Assembly (NCBI GenBank): GCA_036557405.1
Contig: DATBHO010000017.1
Location: 1-6,637, forward strand
Direction of reading: 5' to 3'
Origin: TA-21 sp036557405
GTDB lineage: Archaea > Thermoproteota > Nitrososphaeria > Nitrososphaerales > Nitrososphaeraceae
DNA length: 6,637 nt
In this document: piece by piece, positions 1 through 5,353 of the stretch
How the letters are laid out: every line of letters begins with the position of its first letter
How positions within the stretch are numbered: the stretch's first letter is position 1
The notes under the pieces: model-generated
What the model saw: only the letters and a program-made list of their open reading frames with translations
Database searches by the model: none
What the model was told of the DNA's origin: nothing
Translations under genes and position numbers: made by a program

Positions 1-679
1 TAGGATATATATTAACTCCACCTGCAACCTGAGCTCCACTTTCCATAATAAATCCTGATATTTCTGACGAGAGTCGTTTTAGAACGTTCTCAATTTTATT
101 AATATGTTGGTCAAAGTCTTGATGTCCAAACTTTTCGTGTCTTATCGTAGGAGATTCTACTTTTATTGTTTTTAGAAGAAGTGATTTATAGGGAGAAAAG
201 TACCCATCAACATAGCCTACCGACATGCAACCTATTGTATCACCATGATAACCATTTTTCAAACAAATGAGTTTCTTTTTCTGTGATCTTCCTTTATTAA
301 CCCAATACTGAGTCGCAATTTTTAATGCAGCTTCAATGGCCGTCGAACCATTATCAGTGTAAAATACCTTGCTCATTCCTTTCGCGATTGTTGCAAGATA
401 CTTTGCCAATTTTACTGAAGGTTTATTCACAAGACCGAATAGTGATGAATGAGGGAGAGTATCAAGCTGTTTTTTCATTGCATCGATTATTTCCATTCGA
501 TCATGCCCCCAAACATTGCACCACATGTTACTAATGCCATCAATGTACCCTCGTTCCTTAGAATCAACAAGACTAAACCCACTACCAGTTTCTATTACGA
601 TATTGTCTAAGTTATTCCAGAGTTTCATCTGAGTGTATGGATGCCAGATGTATTTTTTGTCGAGGCTATTACTATTCAA
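1..679 (-). CDS. bioA: Adenosylmethionine-8-amino-7-oxononanoate aminotransferase (DAPA aminotransferase), N-terminal part
   Basis: BioA is a PLP-dependent class III aminotransferase that converts 7-keto-8-aminopelargonate to 7,8-diaminopelargonate in biotin synthesis. The frame is open to the left window edge, giving 226 residues, about half of the usual 420-460. Family hallmarks are visible: HPYTQM at residues 13-18, DGISNMWCNVWGH at 47-59, the PLP-phosphate-binding DNGSTAIE at 109-116, YHGDT at 144-148, and ESGAQVAGGV at 213-222. The PLP lysine lies outside the window. No in-frame ATG precedes the conserved HPYTQ motif; the first one is Met18. An in-frame stop at 713-715 closes the frame upstream, so the TTG at 677-679 is the best start. 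A CTG lies a few codons earlier. The gene is divergent from the membrane-protein gene at 876. Other bio genes may follow beyond the left edge, but that is inference. Confidence 0.9.
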   Translation of the reverse strand, partial: MNSNSLDKKYIWHPYTQMKLWNNLDNIVIETGSGFSLVDSKERGYIDGISNMWCNVWGHDRMEIIDAMKKQLDTLPHSSLFGLVNKPSVKLAKYLATIAKGMSKVFYTDNGSTAIEAALKIATQYWVNKGRSQKKKLICLKNGYHGDTIGCMSVGYVDGYFSPYKSLLLKTIKVESPTIRHEKFGHQDFDQHINKIENVLKRLSSEISGFIMESGAQVAGGVNIYP

Positions 680-843
680 TAGAAATAGCAGTAATATAGC
701 ATTATTTGTAGATTAGCCTCACAATGTGTTGATTAATAGACCACACCTTTAAATCAAGGTATAATTTGACAATCGTTACAAAATTCATTTTTTAGCCTAA
801 TATTTCACACCGCACTAGCTCAGGGATCTTACATCAAAATAAG

Positions 844-851
844 TTTATTAA
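844..851 (+). promoter_or_regulatory. TATA-box-like element for the membrane-protein gene
   Basis: TTTATTAA is centred about 28 nt before the ATG at 876 and is preceded by purine-rich sequence that could serve as a BRE. At the usual archaeal TATA-to-start distance of about 25-30 nt, transcription would begin at or within a few bases of the ATG, predicting a leaderless mRNA. No Shine-Dalgarno sequence precedes the ATG, which agrees. Confidence 0.5.
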
Positions 852-875
852 TAATCTACTTACATCCTTTTGCTA

Positions 876-1259
876 ATGAAAACAAAAATATCTATTATCT
901 TGTTGTTTATTTCTCTAGCCTTATTAATTATTTATGGCGTGGACGTGATAGTTTCCCAAGACGCTTCTCATAATGGGAAAAGTGGTTTTCTCCAATTGAG
1001 TGAGGCCGTTAGGGGCGGAGTTTTCGGTGGTGGGGCTGTAATTTTATCGATAATCGCTTTTGCAATTTCACTAAGAGAAAAATCTAACTTGGTAGTCTTA
1101 CTTCTCCTTGTTAATGGGGGAATAATTATAGCAGGGATGATCGGCTTGGTTACGAAGGAAGGCTCAACAGGTAGTTCTACAATATACGGAACGATTGGGT
1201 TAGGGATATTGATAATGGCTCTGGGTGTTGTAAAAATATTCATTACTAGGAAAAGATAA
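876..1259 (+). CDS. Small four-helix integral membrane protein, function unknown
   Basis: The 127-residue protein has four hydrophobic stretches predicted to span the membrane, roughly residues 5-26, 48-66, 71-92 and 103-123. Short polar connectors separate them, and the C-terminus is basic (TRKR). A glycine-rich GGVFGGG run opens helix 2 and NGG sits inside helix 3, the kind of small-residue packing seen in compact membrane bundles. I do not recognise the family and assign no function. A TTG at 870 is also in frame and would add two residues. I prefer the ATG at 876, because it is followed by a typical K-T-K N-terminus and the TATA-like box at 844-851 places the transcript start there. The gene appears monocistronic: bioA is divergent and the tRNA follows with its own promoter-like box. 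Confidence 0.75.
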   Translation: MKTKISIILLFISLALLIIYGVDVIVSQDASHNGKSGFLQLSEAVRGGVFGGGAVILSIIAFAISLREKSNLVVLLLLVNGGIIIAGMIGLVTKEGSTGSSTIYGTIGLGILIMALGVVKIFITRKR

Positions 1260-1303
1260 TTCTAAATTTATTGTCTTCAATATTCCAAAATTCGAATTTA
1301 GAA
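1260..1303 (+). repeat. Inverted repeat with a 12-bp perfect palindrome after the membrane-protein gene
   Basis: TTCTAAATT at 1260-1268 is the exact reverse complement of AATTTAGAA at 1295-1303, giving a 9-bp stem with a 26-nt loop that starts right after the stop codon. The right arm overlaps a second structure, the perfect palindrome AAATTCGAATTT at 1288-1299. Either could be a transcript-end structure or a binding site for a dimeric regulator. In DNA this AT-rich, chance occurrence is possible. Confidence 0.35.
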
Positions 1304-1336
1304 ACATATAGTTAAGGCTCTAGTTTTAGCATAACA

Positions 1337-1346
1337 TTTAATTTAA
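1337..1346 (+). promoter_or_regulatory. TATA-box-like element for tRNA-Asn
   Basis: TTTAATTTAA is centred about 28 nt before the first base of the mature tRNA at 1370, the normal archaeal spacing. It lies in the gene-free stretch between the membrane-protein gene and the tRNA. Confidence 0.5.
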
Positions 1347-1369
1347 GCAATAATTTCTGTTAAACATGC

Positions 1370-1472
1370 GCCGCTGTAGCTCAGCATGGTAGAGCAAATT
1401 CAAAGTCTGGTTGCTTTGGAGCTTAACTGGCTGTTAACCAGTGGGCCATCAGTTCAAGTCTGATCAGCGGCG
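1370..1472 (+). tRNA. tRNA-Asn (anticodon GUU), interrupted by a 29-nt non-canonical intron
   Basis: This is the asparagine tRNA, folded by hand. The acceptor stem GCCGCTG (1370-1376) pairs perfectly with CAGCGGC (1465-1471), followed by discriminator G1472. No CCA is encoded. The D arm is GCTC/GAGC (1379-1382 and 1392-1395) with loop AGCATGGTA. The anticodon stem is ACTGG/CCAGT with loop CTGTTAA, so the anticodon is GTT at 1433-1435. The variable loop is GGGCC, and the T arm is ATCAG-TTCAAGT-CTGAT (1448-1464). Thirty nucleotides lie between the D stem and the anticodon stem, where a normal tRNA has one, so 29 nt must be removed. Splicing at 1397/1398 and 1426/1427 leaves a 74-nt cloverleaf with A26 and a fully paired anticodon stem. 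The gene stands alone with its own TATA-like box. Confidence 0.95.
1398..1426 (+). other. Non-canonical archaeal tRNA intron (between positions 27 and 28) with bulge-helix-bulge motif
   Basis: The intron folds into a 7-bp helix, TTCAAAG (1399-1405) with CTTTGGA (1414-1420), closed by an 8-nt loop and including one G-U pair. The central 4-bp helix is exon GAGC (1392-1395) with intron GCTT (1421-1424), also with one G-U. It is flanked by two 3-nt bulges on opposite strands, AAA at 1396-1398 and AAC at 1425-1427. Cutting each bulge after its second nucleotide, as archaeal tRNA splicing endonuclease does, removes exactly the 29 nt needed for a correct tRNA. The outer helix is weak, so the motif is a relaxed BHB. 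The usual archaeal intron site is 37/38 in the anticodon loop. The exact cut is inferred from structure. Confidence 0.85.
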
Positions 1473-1653
1473 CTTTAAAGGTCATCATATTATTTGTAGG
1501 TTGCATATTTCTAGATCCTCAAATTGACGTTACCAATATTAATCCACTCAGTGAATTTCATATAATATTTCAGAATTCGAATTGTGCAATATTGTATTTT
1601 ATACATGCATGAAATATCATTTATATTAGTCATTAAAGTTCAAAATATTATTT
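1473..1653. other. Gene-free stretch between convergent tRNA-Asn and the 119-aa protein gene
   Basis: No coding frame with a credible start, RNA fold or strong promoter was found in this roughly 180-nt AT-rich region. It holds a palindrome, CATGCATG (1604-1611), and an 8-bp inverted repeat, ATATTTCA (1565-1572) with TGAAATAT (1610-1617), separated by 37 nt. Both flanking genes point into it, so both transcripts should end here. Only short T runs are present, and no clear terminator can be assigned. Confidence 0.4.
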
Positions 1654-2013
1654 CTAAAATTGTATAATGTCTAAGGCTATTGCATCTGCCAATAGATCAA
1701 CATGCCTGGAAGCCACAATATAGCCATTTTTTAACTCACTTTTTGAAACCCATCTATTTGATGAAGACCATAATCTCTCTTTCCTGATTCTTTTCTCCAA
1801 TTCCTCGACATCTAATTCTTTTTCTTCGATTTCCTCCGTGTCGATTTGTCTTATAGTCAACAAAACCTTCCTCACTAGAATCCTGCTACCAAACCTTTGA
1901 GAAAAATCCCTAGCGGATTCGTCATAATCAAGAAGTTTCATCTTGATCTGTTTCCTATTTAGTACATCTCTACTTGTTAGTAGCCTATTATCTACAAATC
2001 TATCGTATGACAT
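1654..2013 (-). CDS. Hypothetical protein, 119 aa, charged
   Basis: I do not recognise this protein. It starts with ATG at 2011-2013 and ends with TAG. It has no signal peptide, no membrane segment and no cysteine. The N-terminal half is basic and predicted mixed alpha/beta. Residues 56-80 are very rich in Glu, Lys and Arg (EEIEEKELDVEELEKRIRK), so a helix, possibly a coiled coil, is likely. The C-terminal third has two tryptophans (82 and 88) and ends hydrophobic. A soluble protein acting through protein or nucleic-acid contacts is possible but unproven. It follows the DUF35 gene on the same strand by 48 nt, yet that gap holds a TATA-like box at the right distance for its own leaderless transcript, so operon membership is uncertain. 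Its base use resembles its neighbours. Confidence 0.7.
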   Translation of the reverse strand: MSYDRFVDNRLLTSRDVLNRKQIKMKLLDYDESARDFSQRFGSRILVRKVLLTIRQIDTEEIEEKELDVEELEKRIRKERLWSSSNRWVSKSELKNGYIVASRHVDLLADAIALDIIQF

Positions 2014-2036
2014 GTGTATCTATTAAGAATAACTGA

Positions 2037-2045
2037 TTAATTAAA
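2037..2045 (-). promoter_or_regulatory. TATA-box-like element for the 119-aa protein gene
   Basis: On the minus strand this reads TTTAATTAA, centred about 28 nt before the ATG at 2013. That spacing predicts a transcript beginning at or near the ATG. No Shine-Dalgarno sequence is present, in line with leaderless translation. The same core appears ahead of the DUF35 gene. Confidence 0.45.
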
Positions 2046-2061
2046 TCCTTTAGTACACAAT

Positions 2062-2394
2062 TTATGTGGAACTAAATTCGAAAAAAGGTGAATTATCGCT
2101 ATCAACTCCACATCTAGATAATTTTACTGAGGAACCGGCATTCATTGTTCCTTCATCCAAAATGCCAATAACTCTAATACCAGACATTTCCACCAATCCA
2201 AAATTCTTACTCTTGTCAATATATGACTGCGTATATTCAATTAACCGGCCATTTGTATCTAACTTGGACATTCTGATTTTTTTTGAATAGCAGTAATTAC
2301 AAAACTTTGTGGGTGGCCATATTTTAGCCTCACAGTTGTCGCAAATTGGGATTCTAAATTCACCCGTATTTAGAAAATGATAAAATTCCTTCAT
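2062..2394 (-). CDS. DUF35 zinc-ribbon/OB-fold protein, thiolase partner (ChsH2/acyl-CoA-binding type)
   Basis: The 110-residue protein has the DUF35 layout: an N-terminal helix (FYHFLNTGEF), a rubredoxin-like zinc ribbon with Cys18, Cys21, Cys32 and Cys35 (CDNC and CNYC, with the usual WPP between them), then an OB-fold to the C-terminus. Known family members bind thiolases; in the archaeal acetoacetyl-CoA thiolase/HMG-CoA synthase complex the DUF35 protein is a scaffold whose OB-fold helps hold coenzyme A. The thiolase gene just upstream on the same strand fits that role. The start is taken as the ATG at 2392-2394; a TTG at 2401-2403 would add three residues before it. The length is slightly short for the family (about 120-150). 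About 109 nt separate it from the thiolase stop, with a hairpin and a TATA-like box between, so it may be expressed partly on its own. Confidence 0.85.
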   Translation of the reverse strand: MKEFYHFLNTGEFRIPICDNCEAKIWPPTKFCNYCYSKKIRMSKLDTNGRLIEYTQSYIDKSKNFGLVEMSGIRVIGILDEGTMNAGSSVKLSRCGVDSDNSPFFEFSST

Positions 2395-2430
2395 ATAATT
2401 CAAAACATCACAATATGATTAAAATGAACG

Positions 2431-2443
2431 CCAATTAATTAAA
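2431..2443 (-). promoter_or_regulatory. Possible TATA box for the DUF35 gene
   Basis: The minus strand reads TTTAATTAATTGG, sharing its TTTAATTAAT core with the box before the 119-aa protein gene. It lies about 43 nt before the ATG at 2394, predicting a leader of roughly 15-20 nt. A second A/T-rich candidate, TTTTAATCAT (2415-2424), is closer and would give a leaderless mRNA. I cannot decide between them. Confidence 0.35.
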
Positions 2444-2464
2444 TGATCCTATAGACTTGTTGAC

Positions 2465-2482
2465 CTAATTACAAATAATTAG
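2465..2482 (-). repeat. Perfect 7-bp inverted repeat between the thiolase and DUF35 genes
   Basis: CTAATTA-CAAA-TAATTAG on the plus strand is a perfect 7-bp palindromic pair with a 4-nt spacer, starting 21 nt beyond the thiolase stop codon. In RNA it would form a short AU-rich hairpin, too weak for a bacterial-type terminator and without a following U run. In DNA it could be an operator just upstream of the DUF35 TATA-like box. Either role is inference. Confidence 0.4.
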
Positions 2483-2503
2483 CAATATTATGTCACCAAG
2501 TCA

Positions 2504-3601
2504 TCATGATAATATTAGAACCAGGGATGAAGAACCTGCTGCAGACATGTTATGTACCAACCCTCTCTTGCAATCTTTGACCTGTCTTTTTCCGGCCAAC
2601 CCCTTTAGCTGTTCACAAATCTCCACTGTTTGAGCCACACCAGTAGCTCCTAGGGGATGGCCTGCACCAATTAATCCTCCACGAGGATTGATTACTAAGT
2701 TATTTTGCGAAACAAACCTACCTCCTTTTCCTTTTTGACAAAAACCCAAATCTTCACAGGCAAGAATTTCCATTATGGTGAATGCATCGTGAAGTTCCAC
2801 AACATCAATGTGTGCTGGCCCAATTTCAGTCATAGCAAATGCCATATTAGAAGCCAGTATGGTAGACCGAACGCATGATAGGTCAGAACTAACGTTACTA
2901 AAACTAGCACCTTCTGTAGAACTACCTATGCCTTCAATCCATACAGGTCGATCTGTGTACTTTTTGGCCTCCTCCTCATTAGCAAGTAATATCGCAGAGG
3001 ATCCATTGCAGATATATGAACAATCAAGCATCTTTATTGGGTCTACATATTTTTTGGAATGCATGACATCACTAATTGATATTTTATTCCTGAATATGGC
3101 ATTCGGATTGTCGTAAGCATTTTCTCTGTTCTTTACCGCAACTGATGCCATCTGCTCCTCAGTTGTACCGTATTTGCGCATGTGAGCTTTCGCGAAGAGC
3201 GCTGCCCAATATACAGGCAAAGTAAAACTTCCTCTGGAAATATCCCATAATAATCGAGCTCCTTTAGTCTCTTTTATATCGGCACCTACAACCAATGCGG
3301 TTTTACACAAACCAGATTTAATCAATGAATAAGCAGAAACAATTGCATTTGTGCCGGAACTACAAAGGTTGTCCAATCTTTGAGATATTTTTGGCTTTAT
3401 TCCCAAGTATTCTGATATAATTGTTGAACCATACTGAATGTCAGAAGTTGTCGATAATATGACTGCATCAATCTGCGTCGAGTTGTCCCTGCAGTTTCTT
3501 AGGATTTTACTGCACGGATTGCATGCCAAGTCTTCAACAGTTAGCGAAGTATTCTTAGTAAATTGTGAAGTAGATTGATCAATGATTACAATTTTAGACA
3601 T
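2504..3601 (-). CDS. Thiolase family protein (archaeal/SCP-x-type acetyl-CoA acetyltransferase-like)
   Basis: Thiolases condense or cleave acyl-CoAs by a Claisen mechanism. The 365-residue length is usual for the archaeal/SCP-x branch. The nucleophile is Cys80 in LDNLCSSGTNAI. His271 lies in HDAF, which marks the SCP-x/archaeal branch where bacterial thiolases have NEAF. His315 lies in NPRGGLIGAGHPLGATG. The C-terminal segment reads HNMSAAGSSS at 350-359, where relatives usually have HN-x-G-G, so this glycine-rich loop is altered and the second catalytic cysteine of bacterial thiolases is absent, as is normal for the branch. The start ATG overlaps the end of the oxidoreductase gene by 8 nt (ATGTCTAA), implying coupled translation. 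The next gene encodes DUF35, the usual partner protein. The substrate is unknown; acetoacetyl-CoA formation for the mevalonate pathway is possible, but no HMG-CoA synthase gene is in the window. Confidence 0.9.
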   Translation of the reverse strand: MSKIVIIDQSTSQFTKNTSLTVEDLACNPCSKILRNCRDNSTQIDAVILSTTSDIQYGSTIISEYLGIKPKISQRLDNLCSSGTNAIVSAYSLIKSGLCKTALVVGADIKETKGARLLWDISRGSFTLPVYWAALFAKAHMRKYGTTEEQMASVAVKNRENAYDNPNAIFRNKISISDVMHSKKYVDPIKMLDCSYICNGSSAILLANEEEAKKYTDRPVWIEGIGSSTEGASFSNVSSDLSCVRSTILASNMAFAMTEIGPAHIDVVELHDAFTIMEILACEDLGFCQKGKGGRFVSQNNLVINPRGGLIGAGHPLGATGVAQTVEICEQLKGLAGKRQVKDCKRGLVHNMSAAGSSSLVLILS

Positions 3602-4595
3602 TTTCTACCAAAAGAAGAGAATCCTTAATTGATTGCTCATTATCCTTGACAGGGTTTACTTGCAAAATCGGAAGTGATATTCCGCACGAAGTAAAACGTT
3701 TTAATGATTTGATACATTCATCAACAGTTCCATAGACTGTTAAGGAATCAAGCATTGCATCCGTTACGAACTTACTTATATTCTGAATACCGTGCTTCTG
3801 ATATTCTATAGTTACTTGTCTTACCTCATTTTCGAAACCATGAGATGCCAAAAATTGGCTGTAATATTTTCCTACTGCAACATAAAAGGCAAGTGTTTTT
3901 GCAGCTCTAATACGAGCTAAATCTGGATGTTTACTGGATACAGCGGTAATAAAGACGGTACAAATCTCAAATCTTTCCGACTTTCTAGATGTTATTGATC
4001 CGATGAATTTTACAGATTTTTTGAGGTCGTCGAGAGGACGAAGATACAATATTATTCCATCTGTTAGCTCCGCTGCAAGTCTTATCATTCCCGGGTTCAC
4101 TGCACCAAGAAAAACGGGAATCTTTTTTCTCGAGGATCCATGCATTATCTTGATATTTCTTAATTTGAAAAATTCTCCATTAAAGTCGATAGTTTCCCCA
4201 CTAGAAATAACGTTGAAACACGTTATGTATTCCTTCATACGTTTTAATGGATGTTCAAATTTAATTCCATGCCAATTTTCAGCAAGAATAGGAGTGCTTG
4301 CTCCGATACCTATTATTGTACGATTTGATGAAATATTGTCCAAGGTGCAAGCTGCCATTGCTAGGGTCGCGGGAGTTCTTGAGAACATACTGACAATTGA
4401 AGTTCCTAGTTTGATCCTTTTGGTTAATACAGCTATGGCACCTATCATGACAAAAGCCTCACGACCCCAAGATTCAGGTATCCATATTGAGTCTACTTGG
4501 TGTATCGTATCCAGTCCCTTGGAGATTTTTAAAATATCCCGTGCCTTAAATAGACTACTTGGATTATAGCCTATGTGATGGATACCGTCAGTCAT
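3594..4595 (-). CDS. Luciferase-like (LLM class) F420-dependent oxidoreductase
   Basis: The 333-residue protein belongs to the bacterial-luciferase-like TIM-barrel superfamily, in the branch of F420-dependent enzymes related to methylene-tetrahydromethanopterin reductase. Visible family motifs are IPESWGREAF at 39-48, LGTSIVSMFSRTPATLAMAA at 63-82, GIGAS at 96-100 and ENWHG at 106-110, then a conserved barrel strand IPVFLGAVNPGM at 159-170. Such enzymes transfer hydride between reduced deazaflavin F420 and an organic substrate in the cytoplasm; an FMN-dependent monooxygenase activity cannot be excluded. The substrate is not evident. The ATG at 4593-4595 shares ATGA with the stop of the nucleotidyltransferase gene, and the 3' end overlaps the thiolase start by 8 nt, so it is the middle gene of a tightly coupled trio. 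No Shine-Dalgarno sequence precedes it, which also points to coupling. Confidence 0.88.
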   Translation of the reverse strand: MTDGIHHIGYNPSSLFKARDILKISKGLDTIHQVDSIWIPESWGREAFVMIGAIAVLTKRIKLGTSIVSMFSRTPATLAMAACTLDNISSNRTIIGIGASTPILAENWHGIKFEHPLKRMKEYITCFNVISSGETIDFNGEFFKLRNIKIMHGSSRKKIPVFLGAVNPGMIRLAAELTDGIILYLRPLDDLKKSVKFIGSITSRKSERFEICTVFITAVSSKHPDLARIRAAKTLAFYVAVGKYYSQFLASHGFENEVRQVTIEYQKHGIQNISKFVTDAMLDSLTVYGTVDECIKSLKRFTSCGISLPILQVNPVKDNEQSIKDSLLLVENV

Positions 4596-5284
4596 TTTTT
4601 AAATAACTGTTGTATTTCTTTTGATGCTTCTTCAACATCCTTGTGAGAATCTATAGATCGCCAATAATTATTTGAAAACTTTTTTGCTTTTAATTTGTGT
4701 TTATTCACTAGCATTGGTAAAGTGATAGTTTCAAGATTTCCATTATTCGGCAAGTATTGGAAAATTTCATTTGAGAAGTAGTACACCCCCGCATTAACCC
4801 ATGTGTCCTCAATGAACGGCTTTTCTACAAACCTTGAAACAAAGTCGCCATTTGTTTCTACTATTCCAAACGTACTTTTTAGAGGAACTAGTGCTAGTGC
4901 CATTGATCCTTTTTCAGATATCTTAGATGGATCCAAATCTGTCAATATATCTCCATTAATTACAAAAAAGCCAGTATCAGTATTTCCATTTTCAAGGATT
5001 TGATTTTTTGCATTATTTAGTGCACCGCCAGTTCCTAAGGGAACGTTCTCTTCAATGTAGCTAATGTTAACTCCAAACTTTGTACCATCAGCAAGATGAT
5101 GCTTTATCTTTTCTTTCAGATGTCCTACTAGTACAATCACATCCTTCATTCCAAATTTTTTTAGCCAATTGACTTGGAGCTCTATAATGGGAATGTTATC
5201 AATCTCTATCATGGGTTTTGGTCTATCTGACGTTAATGGTCTTAATCTTTTTCCCATACCACCGGCAAGTATGACTGCTCTCAC
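4592..5284 (-). CDS. Nucleotidyltransferase family protein (sugar-1-phosphate nucleotidylyltransferase-like)
   Basis: The enzyme would activate a sugar-1-phosphate with an NTP, giving an NDP-sugar and pyrophosphate. The 230 residues form a single Rossmann-like catalytic domain with the signature GGMGKRLRPLT (8-18) and PKPM (22-25), GTGGAL (84-89) contacting the nucleotide, metal-binding Asp112 in INGD, EKP (154-156), NAG (164-166) and a second metal-site candidate, Asp212 in YWRSID. This resembles mannose-1-phosphate guanylyltransferase and RmlA-type enzymes. It lacks the C-terminal left-handed beta-helix found in longer members, so it is the short form, as in MurNAc-1-P uridylyltransferase-like proteins. 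The nucleotide and sugar cannot be told from sequence. The start is GTG at 5282-5284, supported by GGAAGTGAT (5293-5301) ending 8 nt before it. It leads the trio and follows rpl6 by 68 nt on the same strand. Confidence 0.9.
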   Translation of the reverse strand: MRAVILAGGMGKRLRPLTSDRPKPMIEIDNIPIIELQVNWLKKFGMKDVIVLVGHLKEKIKHHLADGTKFGVNISYIEENVPLGTGGALNNAKNQILENGNTDTGFFVINGDILTDLDPSKISEKGSMALALVPLKSTFGIVETNGDFVSRFVEKPFIEDTWVNAGVYYFSNEIFQYLPNNGNLETITLPMLVNKHKLKAKKFSNNYWRSIDSHKDVEEASKEIQQLFKK

Positions 5285-5292
5285 CGTTAACC

Positions 5293-5301
5293 ATCACTTC
5301 C
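5293..5301 (-). promoter_or_regulatory. Shine-Dalgarno sequence deciding the GTG start of the nucleotidyltransferase
   Basis: The minus strand reads GGAAGTGAT, close to the archaeal ideal GGAGGTGAT that pairs with the 16S rRNA 3' end, with an 8-nt spacer to the GTG at 5284. This supports GTG as the start, as does the conserved N-terminus MRAVILAGG. Confidence 0.6.
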
Positions 5302-5328
5302 ACGAAGATTTAAGGTAAAAACCATGTC

Positions 5329-5338
5329 AAATTTATTA
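5329..5338 (-). promoter_or_regulatory. Possible internal promoter between rpl6 and the nucleotidyltransferase gene
   Basis: The 68-nt gap carries TAATAAATTT on the minus strand. A transcript start about 25 nt downstream would give a leader of around 20-25 nt containing the Shine-Dalgarno sequence. The box is a weak match to the archaeal TATA consensus, and simple read-through from the ribosomal operon is equally possible. No strong T-rich terminator is seen after rpl6; the longest run is five T. Confidence 0.3.
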
Positions 5339-5353
5339 GGCGAAATATCGATG

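Noticed and set aside
325..534. Plus-strand open frame of 69 codons.
   Set aside because: It lies antisense within bioA, whose frame carries strong family motifs; the plus-strand frame shows no recognisable protein.
767..782. Possible BirA-type biotin operator upstream of bioA (TTGACAATCGTTACAA).
   Set aside because: Only about half of the positions are symmetric and the two arms are not spaced like known biotin operators. It was too weak to annotate.
811..830. A tRNA D-arm-like string, TAGCTCAG, at 816-823, matching 8 nt of the real tRNA-Asn D arm; possible tRNA fragment.
   Set aside because: No pairing GAGC, anticodon arm, T arm or acceptor partner follows within tRNA distance, so it is most likely chance.
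1561..1620. ATATTTCA/TGAAATAT repeats and CATGCATG as a possible attachment site or insertion-sequence end beside the tRNA.
   Set aside because: No integrase, transposase or duplicate of the tRNA 3' end was found in the window, and the repeats are short in an AT-rich stretch.
4003..4569. Plus-strand open frame of 188 codons, the longest antisense frame in the window.
   Set aside because: It is a shadow of the luciferase-like oxidoreductase gene, which has clear family motifs and overlaps its neighbours as an operon gene; the antisense product has no recognisable features.
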